NCBI RefSeq assembly: GCF_000517025.1
Contig: NZ_KI912094.1
Location: forward strand, 426,707 to 490,706
DNA length: 64,000 nt
From: Halonatronum saccharophilum DSM 13868
Lineage (GTDB): Bacteria; Bacillota; Halanaerobiia; Halobacteroidales; Halobacteroidaceae
Direction of reading: 5' to 3'
The first letter of the stretch is position 1; the number at the start of each line of letters is the position of its first letter. The notes under the pieces are model-generated. The model was given only the letters and a program-made list of their open reading frames with translations. It searched no databases and had not been told where the DNA came from. This document shows positions 58,564 through 64,000 of the stretch, one piece after another. Made by a program: the position numbers and the translations under genes.

Positions 58564-58948
58564 CCTCTCCCAATACTGTCACCATATATACAACATCAAA
58601 ACTATCATCTTCAAAGGGAAAGTCAATCCCATTACATAGATGATATTCGACGTTAAAGACCTTCTTCTTAGTCAACCTCTTCTGGGCAATATCAAGCATC
58701 TCTTGTTGAATATCTGCCAATATCAATTTACCATTACTTAAAGACTTAGCTACTTTAACACTAAAATAACCAGGGCCAACACCTAATTCAAGAACATTAT
58801 AATCATCCTTTAAATCAAGACGCTCAATTAATTTTTTAGGTGAGAGAAATATATTTCTCAATGGGATTAGCAAGGTAAATGCAAATTGATATGGGAATAC
58901 CCCTTTCTTAGCAACTCTATTGATAACAGATGACTTCTTACCCTTCAT
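58505..58948 (-). pseudogene. Class I SAM methyltransferase, C-terminally truncated
   Basis: It starts with ATG after GGAGGGG: MKGKKSSVINRVAKKGVFPY. The SAM motif I is VLELGVGPGYFSVKVAKSL, and post-I ILADIQQEMLDIAQKR is present. It ends abruptly, YRLLRPRR-stop, where relatives continue (RLLRPGG...). The cut coincides with the truncated DUF3795 start, so the two were probably fused by a deletion. It would lack the C-terminal third. Confidence 0.7.
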
Positions 58949-59038
58949 CTCTTCCCCTCCTCCAACTAATGACAAAATCTACCTTGAGTATAAGAAGACT
59001 AAATGATCTTTCTGGTCTAATCTAATCAGCCATCTCTA

Positions 59039-59476
59039 TTACTCAATTATCTCTTCTAAAGTCTTCACTGTATAGTCAACATATCCATAGCATCTCTTAA
59101 TCATCTGCTTTGATTTAAAAACCTCTTGTCCTTCAGGGGTCAATAAACTGCATCCATCTAGAAGTTTCTTGCAATTTATTGTGCCATATTTATCTTCGAA
59201 CTTATCAATTAACTCTCTTACTTTTGAGTATGCCTCTTCTTGTTTCTCTTTATCTTCACTCTCACCTCTCCCATATAAGAGGCTTAAGACTAAAATCCCA
59301 CCAGAAACTGCACCACAGACCTCTTGCTTTCTACCCATCCCTCCACCAAAACCATTTGCTAATCTCAAAGCTAAATCCTTTGAGATATTCACCTTATCAG
59401 AATAAGAGAATATTAGTGACTGAGCACAGTTGTAACCTTCCCTGAATTTATTTACTCCAACCTCTGATCGACTCAT
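59039..59476 (-). CDS. C-GCAxxG-C-C family protein
   Basis: A 145-residue protein of the C_GCAxxG_C_C family. Its cysteines are in YNCAQSL, EVCGAVSGG, NCKKLL, DGCSLL and RCYGYVDY, with the Gly-rich NGFGGGMGRKQ. The family is often linked to redox or metal chemistry; the exact role is unknown. It appears intact. Confidence 0.85.
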   Translation of the reverse strand: MSRSEVGVNKFREGYNCAQSLIFSYSDKVNISKDLALRLANGFGGGMGRKQEVCGAVSGGILVLSLLYGRGESEDKEKQEEAYSKVRELIDKFEDKYGTINCKKLLDGCSLLTPEGQEVFKSKQMIKRCYGYVDYTVKTLEEIIE

Positions 59477-59501
59477 TTTTAATCCATCCTTATTATTTAA
59501 T

Positions 59502-60111
59502 CTATCTTGGCGTAGCCTTTAAACTATAAGAGAGAGGCACCTTGCCCTCAAAATGGGAGTAATAAGAGAGGTCTTCACCATCTAGCTTTGACCCTCCCAT
59601 ACCTTGGACACATTTATCATACTCCTCTGGCTCTTGGTCAAAATATGGATATTCAACTTCAAGGGTTCCCTCAGCCATCTGCTCTCTATTAAAGAGATCA
59701 GCAAAAGGGTGCCCTTCATGAATATAGAAGAAACCATCATCCTTTAAGAAGTGACTAACGGTTCTCCCCCACTTCATCAAATCGGATAACCAGCCAATAG
59801 CTCCATCAGATGTAAAGACTATATCATATTCACCTTGATGATTATCCATAAACTCCATAATATCTGATGCAATAAAATCAACATTTCCAACACCTAAGTC
59901 CTCAGCTAACTTCTTGGCATAATAGATATTCTCTGGAACCAAATCAACACCAGTAACATCTGCCCCCATCTTTGCTAACATAATGGTATCTGCACCTGTA
60001 TTACATTGTAAGTGAAGAACCTTCTTGCCTGATATACCTCCTAATTCTTTGGCTATAATAGGATTTAATTTATAGTCATTTTCTTCAAACTGCTTTTTAA
60101 AGTTATTTCCT
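59502..60111 (-). pseudogene. Class I SAM methyltransferase with no start codon
   Basis: The frame is open from just after the GNAT stop at 60112, reading NNFKKQFEENDYKLNPIIAK then ELGGISGKKVLHLQCNTGAD, which includes SAM motif I. No ATG, GTG or TTG lies in frame before that motif, despite an AGAGGA-like ribosome site at 60105. The first ATG (59981) is inside the fold and would omit motif I. The C-terminus (LSYSLKATPR) is normal. Start-codon loss is the simplest reading. Confidence 0.65.
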
Positions 60112-60726
60112 CTATTTTATTAACTCTTTTTTCAACATACCCCAATGTGAAATATCACTTCCAGGAACTCTATCTGCACAAACTACTTCAAAGCCATACC
60201 TTTGGTAGATTGGGAGATTATCAGAGTCATGTGTCTCTAAATATATAGGTTGGCCCTTCTCCTTGGCCAACTCCAACACTGGAAGCATTAGCTTACTTGC
60301 AATCCCTTGGCCCTGCTTTTTAGGGTCAACACCGAGCAGTATTATATATTGATGTGGACTTTTTATACTATTTTCATGCAGTTTCAAAGAAAAATCATCA
60401 AATTCACTAAATTTCCTCCCTACTTCTGCTCCCAATTTAAATAAAGATAACCCTCCAGATCTTAAAGATCTAAAGAAAGTGAAGTTATAATCTTTATAAT
60501 CAGAAAACAATATGATCCCTTCAAGTTCAGGAGAAGTTGCATAAGCCTCTCCATAGATAATAACATACTTGATAATAAACCTAAGGACAGCCTGCAAATT
60601 TTCTTGATTATGCTTTGCCCCTAAAACATACCTAAACATCGGATAATTATAAAAAGACTTTGCTAAAATCTTAGCCCCTTTATCAGCATCCTTCTTTTTT
60701 AACTTATATAATTCTTTAATATCCAT
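60112..60726 (-). CDS. GNAT-family N-acetyltransferase
   Basis: A 204-residue protein with the GNAT C-terminal part: IILLGVDPKKQGQGIASKLM (CoA loop) and PIYLETHDSDNLPIYQRYGF. The N-terminal part is IKELYKLKKKDADKGAKILA. Substrate unknown. It is the right-hand intact member of the accessory run. Confidence 0.87.
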   Translation of the reverse strand: MDIKELYKLKKKDADKGAKILAKSFYNYPMFRYVLGAKHNQENLQAVLRFIIKYVIIYGEAYATSPELEGIILFSDYKDYNFTFFRSLRSGGLSLFKLGAEVGRKFSEFDDFSLKLHENSIKSPHQYIILLGVDPKKQGQGIASKLMLPVLELAKEKGQPIYLETHDSDNLPIYQRYGFEVVCADRVPGSDISHWGMLKKELIK

Positions 60727-60903
60727 TTTAATTCACCTTATCTTCTTCTATAAGTAATATATAGATAATTAGTTATATATTTAAAAATAAATCATTATCT
60801 CAAAATGATTTTGATATTAATAAAAAAATATCATTACCTTGTAATTCTATATGATAAATTATATACCTCCTATTACTTGAAATATAATTAAATCTAAACA
60901 AAA

Positions 60904-60929
60904 ATAAGACCAACTACTGTTGGTCTTAT
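60904..60929 (-). terminator. Terminator after yqgF
   Basis: ATAAGACCAAC-TACT-GTTGGTCTTAT, followed on the minus strand by TTTTGTTTAG. The 60727-60903 stretch upstream of the GNAT gene shows nothing else. Confidence 0.8.
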
Positions 60930-60945
60930 AATAAATTCTTAACTA

Positions 60946-61329
60946 TTAATCTTTTAAGTGCCTCTCTACCAAAATCACTGCTACATAGTCATCTATGGGT
61001 TGGAGAGGTGTCTGTAAAGATAGAGGAATTAACCTCCTCCACCCTTTAGGAGGATTTTCCTTCCAATAATAGTCCCGAGCTTCTAAAGTTGATTTATATT
61101 CATCTACCAAGATAATTTCAGAAAAATACCTTGAGAGTTTCTTCTGAAAATCTTCACTCTTAGTTCCATCACCTAGTACCACCTTCTGGATATTAAATTG
61201 GCCCTTTAACTCTTTGACCTTCTTTTCCATCTTTGAAGTGGACACTACCTCCTTAAAGTAACGATTAAGCTTAGAATCTAAGACCGCAATTCCACACTTA
61301 TCCCGACCTGGATCAATTCCTAAGATCAT
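60946..61329 (-). CDS. YqgF/RuvX-like RNase H-fold nuclease
   Basis: A 127-residue protein of the YqgF superfamily (Holliday-junction resolvase/pre-16S rRNA-processing fold). Catalytic acidic residues are visible: D5 in LGIDPGRDKCGIAVLD, the second in VDEYKSTLEARDYY and the third in PIDDYVAVILVERHL. The divergent sequence could be a paralogue of canonical RuvX. It overlaps the DUF3084 gene by 4 bases (ATGA) and is the last gene of the lptB-lptF/G-DUF3084-yqgF group. Confidence 0.8.
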   Translation of the reverse strand: MILGIDPGRDKCGIAVLDSKLNRYFKEVVSTSKMEKKVKELKGQFNIQKVVLGDGTKSEDFQKKLSRYFSEIILVDEYKSTLEARDYYWKENPPKGWRRLIPLSLQTPLQPIDDYVAVILVERHLKD

Positions 61330-62483
61330 CTTGAATCACCTAAAACCTTAAAATCTATATTATCCTCTAACCTATCACTACGCCAAATATCCTCATTTGC
61401 CACTACCTTTACCCTCTTATCCCCTTCTATCAATAAATCATCGATAATAGAGTAGAGTCTAATAATTCCTAACTCTCCTACCTGACCTTTATTATCTGCA
61501 AGAATCCCTTTACGGATAGCCTTTAAATTAAGCTCTTGTAAAAGATCTTGTAAACCTTTATCTACTTGGGCCAACTCGCCATCGCTATCAAATTTAACCT
61601 CTATTATAGTATCTCCACTACTATAGACCTTATAATCCTGATAAAGATCAAATTCGAGCCCTAACTTCTCATCCTTAAAGGTATTTTGAGAAGCTAGCAA
61701 ACGAACAATCACCCTACCTTCACGTTCATCTAAAATCTCTACTACCTGATCAAAATCATTTTGGTTATATTCAATAGGTTTAATACCTTCCCCTAACTCT
61801 ATACCTTCTTCTCTTACAGTAGCTGCAACCTTTTCTAATAGTTTATTAATTTCAGAATTTAACTCACCATAACCCTGATCTACAGATATAGATCTCTCTA
61901 GTAGAATATCACCTTTCTGATAAAGTATATCTCCTGTCAGCGAGTTAAAGTATCTCCTACCAAACAAAGTTAGATTATGGGCCAAATTATCAATTTGATT
62001 ATCAAGCTCATCCTTTTGCAGATTTAGCCTCTCAACTGTTTCTCCAAGCTCTACTTTACTTTCTCTAGTTCTTGTATAATCCTCTTGTAAACTATCAAGC
62101 TCTCCTTCTAACCTACTACGATCTTGCTCCAAAAGGGCCAAATCTGCCACCTTCAGATTAATATCATCCCTTAATTCAAAAAGCTCACGGTTGTTATCTT
62201 CTAGTTCCACCTGCAAGCCATCCAACCTCTCTAACAAAGATCGCATATCAAACAAGGCCATCCTTACCTCTTCTGATGCAGCCATTAGAAGCATCAAAGA
62301 AGAGATTGCTATAAGCATACCTGTAACTACAGTAATCAATATTGAGGTATGCTTAGGGCGTAGACCAAAGATAGATAGCCTCTTCTTACCAATCTTCATT
62401 CCAATCTTATCTCCAACATAAGCTATTACACCTGCTGTTATCACCAAAGTTATTATCAGTTTAAGACCATACATTTGGCCCAC
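61326..62483 (-). CDS. DUF3084-domain envelope protein
   Basis: A 385-residue protein. It has two N-terminal membrane helices (LIITLVITAGVIAYVGDKIG and TSILITVVTGMLIAISSLML). A long coiled coil follows (about 80-185; LEDNNRELFELRDDINLKVA, then ELGETVERLNLQKDELDNQI). The C-terminal soluble domain is DUF3084. Commonly found beside LPS-transport genes in diderm Firmicutes and cyanobacteria; the function is unknown. Coupled to yqgF. Confidence 0.85.
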   Translation of the reverse strand: MGQMYGLKLIITLVITAGVIAYVGDKIGMKIGKKRLSIFGLRPKHTSILITVVTGMLIAISSLMLLMAASEEVRMALFDMRSLLERLDGLQVELEDNNRELFELRDDINLKVADLALLEQDRSRLEGELDSLQEDYTRTRESKVELGETVERLNLQKDELDNQIDNLAHNLTLFGRRYFNSLTGDILYQKGDILLERSISVDQGYGELNSEINKLLEKVAATVREEGIELGEGIKPIEYNQNDFDQVVEILDEREGRVIVRLLASQNTFKDEKLGLEFDLYQDYKVYSSGDTIIEVKFDSDGELAQVDKGLQDLLQELNLKAIRKGILADNKGQVGELGIIRLYSIIDDLLIEGDKRVKVVANEDIWRSDRLEDNIDFKVLGDSR

Positions 62484-62489
62484 CCTCTC

Positions 62490-62790
62490 TAGTATGAGCT
62501 ATCAGCTATCAGCCTTCAGCTTAAGATCAAATTCAAAGCCTAAAAAAGCAAAACCAGTTCAACTAGTAATGAACACAAATAAAAACACAAATAAAGCCCA
62601 AGATCTATTCAAAAAACAATAAACCTTTATTAAATAATAAAATTTTTACTCCAAAACATTTCCCTTAAATCATATATTAATATAACTTTTAATTCTGAAT
62701 TTAATTAGTGAAGATTAGTGTCAATTCGTGGTTCAAAAAGTCTTTTGTTTTGATTTTAACTATCAACTCTCAACTATCAACTACCAATTA
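62490..62790. repeat. Dispersed hairpin repeat (class D with class B scrap)
   Basis: This fills the 310-base gap before lptF/G's end. It has TGAGCTATCAGCTATCAGCC, then TAGTAATGAACACAAATAAA with partner AGTGTCAATTCGTGG near 62710, then the class B scrap AACTATCAACTCTCAACTAT. The pair resembles the inner arms at 2037/2187. No ORF seen. Confidence 0.55.
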
Positions 62791-62793
62791 AGC

Positions 62794-63891
62794 TTACCTG
62801 CTTACTTTAAATAAAAGTCCAATCCCTACCAGACCAAATACTATATTCTGTATCCAAGCCCCTATCCAAGCTGCTATATGTCCAGCTTCACCAAGGGAGG
62901 CTCCTACAGTCATCAAAGTATAATAAATAAAGATAACAATAATACTAAAGCCAAGTCCAATTGAAGATCCTGAACGATTAGGCTTAAGACCTAAGGGTGC
63001 TCCTAATAAAGCAAAAATAAAACTAGCAAAAGGTATAGCATACCTTTGATGATAAAGAACCTTTAGCTCATTAACATCTCTACCCTCTTCCTCGAGTAAT
63101 CTAATATGCCCCCTTAGTTCATTTAAGGTCATCTCATCTGGATCCTTTTGATTTCTAGAGATCTGACGTGGAGTTCTATTTAACTTATCCTCCATATTAT
63201 ACTCTTCAAAGCTTAGCCTGGGTACTCTTCCATCACTAGTAATATTATATATAATTCCATCGATAAAGACCCATTGATCTCCTACCCATTTAGCCTGCCT
63301 TGCTTCGATAATATTAACCACTCGACCATCCTCATACTCCTGCCAGATAACTCCTTCTAACTCTTGGGTATCACCATCAAACTTATTAGCAATTAATAAA
63401 GACTCAAAACTCCCTGTTCTCCTATCTACTGATGATATCTGTAGATTTCTTTGAGTCTGAGGCATCACTTCACCATGCCTTATCCTCCATACCATCTCCT
63501 CATAAACATTATTACTTATTGGTACCAATGTATCATTAAATAAGACTGTTAATCCACTTATAAGCAGACCAATAATCAATACGGGTACTATCAATTTAGT
63601 AAAACTAACTCCACTGGCCCTTAAGGCTACTATCTCACTATCACCAGATAAACGACCAAAGGCCAACAAAGTTGCTAATAACATTGCCATAGGAAAGGTA
63701 AAGACAATAATCTGTGGCAGACTCAAAAAGAATAATTTTACAGTTTCTAATAATGGGATATTATATCTTGTCATCATCTTAGCTAATCTAATCAATATAT
63801 CTGAACCTACAAATATACTGGTAAAAGCAAATACCCCAAAGAGGAAGGGCTGTAAAAGTTCTACCAGAATATATCGATTTACTATCTTCAT
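62794..63891 (-). CDS. LptF/LptG-family lipopolysaccharide export permease
   Basis: A 365-residue YjgP/YjgQ permease. There are three N-terminal spans (VNRYILVELLQPFLFGVFAF, then TVKLFFLSLPQIIVFTFPMA), a periplasmic beta-jellyroll (about 130-260) and three C-terminal spans (YHQRYAIPFASFIFALLGAP with the GLKPNRSGSS loop). It moves LPS out of the inner membrane with LptB. One permease of the LptF/G pair; its partner is not visible. The ATG chosen follows AAGGAG; it starts 14 bases after lptB. Confidence 0.9.
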   Translation of the reverse strand: MKIVNRYILVELLQPFLFGVFAFTSIFVGSDILIRLAKMMTRYNIPLLETVKLFFLSLPQIIVFTFPMAMLLATLLAFGRLSGDSEIVALRASGVSFTKLIVPVLIIGLLISGLTVLFNDTLVPISNNVYEEMVWRIRHGEVMPQTQRNLQISSVDRRTGSFESLLIANKFDGDTQELEGVIWQEYEDGRVVNIIEARQAKWVGDQWVFIDGIIYNITSDGRVPRLSFEEYNMEDKLNRTPRQISRNQKDPDEMTLNELRGHIRLLEEEGRDVNELKVLYHQRYAIPFASFIFALLGAPLGLKPNRSGSSIGLGFSIIVIFIYYTLMTVGASLGEAGHIAAWIGAWIQNIVFGLVGIGLLFKVSR

Positions 63892-63904
63892 CTGCTGCCA
63901 CTCC

Positions 63905-64000
63905 TTACATCTGAAATTTCTCACCTAAATAGAACTTCTTAGCTGTCTCACTATTGGCTATCTCCTCTGAAGTTCCTGAAATTAATATCTTACCTTGATG
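63905..64000 (-). CDS. lptB: LPS export ABC transporter ATP-binding protein, C-terminus only
   Basis: The window ends inside this gene. The visible tail reads GKILISGTSEEIANSETAKK then FYLGEKFQM. The GxxxxxGTPEEIAN-like segment and the final YLGEKF are the LptB signature. It powers LPS extraction with LptF/G. Stop at 63905. Confidence 0.88.
   Translation of the reverse strand, partial: HQGKILISGTSEEIANSETAKKFYLGEKFQM

Noticed and set aside
54941-60111. Stop-codon recoding to explain the interrupted genes
   Set aside because: The stops are of different types (TAA at a Glu site, TAG at a Trp site), mixed with frameshifts and a deletion. Normal genes nearby use TAA and TAG as ends.

Overview
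The window is about 64 kb of A+T-rich DNA from a spore-former-like Firmicute that probably has an outer membrane. The evidence for two membranes is an lptB–lptF/G lipopolysaccharide-export pair at the right edge and a secreted TPR protein with a LolA/LolB-like N-terminus near 30 kb. Other Firmicute traits are guanine riboswitches, CIRCE/HrcA control of groES-groEL, a glmS-type ribozyme, cdaA, YerC and a MazF/RHH module. The gene set and style fit a Halanaerobiales (Halobacteroidaceae-type) halophilic anaerobe; that assignment is inference. Almost all genes lie on the minus strand. The clear exception is a two-gene ACT/UPF0210 operon at 19.6-21.2 kb.

Region by region. 0-9 kb is a sulfur-assimilation block: partial cysC, metY, then an operon hcyS-hcyF-hcyD-sir(TusA) that looks like the protein-thiocarboxylate route to homocysteine, a YeiH-type transporter and cysK. 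Three transcription units in it share a leader motif (GAATACT core), so they probably form one regulon. 9-17 kb holds a DUF389 membrane protein, YerC, a YczE-type membrane protein, 6-phosphogluconolactonase, a truncated and an intact NCS2 purine permease, and guaA; the intact permease and guaA each have a guanine riboswitch. 17-21 kb carries groEL/groES and the ACT/UPF0210 pair. 21.5-26.5 kb has a lactate-dehydrogenase-like enzyme, a radical SAM protein, a chemoreceptor and a decayed second chemoreceptor. 26.5-31.6 kb is the t6A operon tsaE-tsaB-rimI-tsaD plus the TPR protein. 31.7-36.4 kb has an M20 peptidase, the MazF/antitoxin pair with a nearby small antitoxin-tail-like ORF, and an UPF1-like helicase with a DbpA-type RNA-binding domain.

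36.6-44 kb has a CBS protein, nnr, acpS, an apparently orphan glmS ribozyme placed after glmM, cdaA (without cdaR), an FAH-family hydrolase and a YihY protein. 44-54.7 kb has a frameshifted small ferritin-like gene, a SulP transporter, an SLC13 permease, a PLP decarboxylase, a PEP/pyruvate-binding plus nucleotidyltransferase fusion protein, and glutamate dehydrogenase. 54.9-60.7 kb is an accessory run of small enzymes (GNAT, NUDIX, GrpB, transglutaminase-like, PhzF, DUF3795, methyltransferases, C-GCAxxG-C-C) in which most members carry stops, frameshifts or truncations. 60.9-64 kb is yqgF, a DUF3084 protein, lptF/G and lptB.

Two genome-scale features stand out. The 7-mer GGGCCAA/TTGGCCC occurs about 50 times, in all reading frames, where base composition predicts only a few. 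A family of modular hairpin repeats with shared ends but interchangeable arms occupies many intergenic regions.
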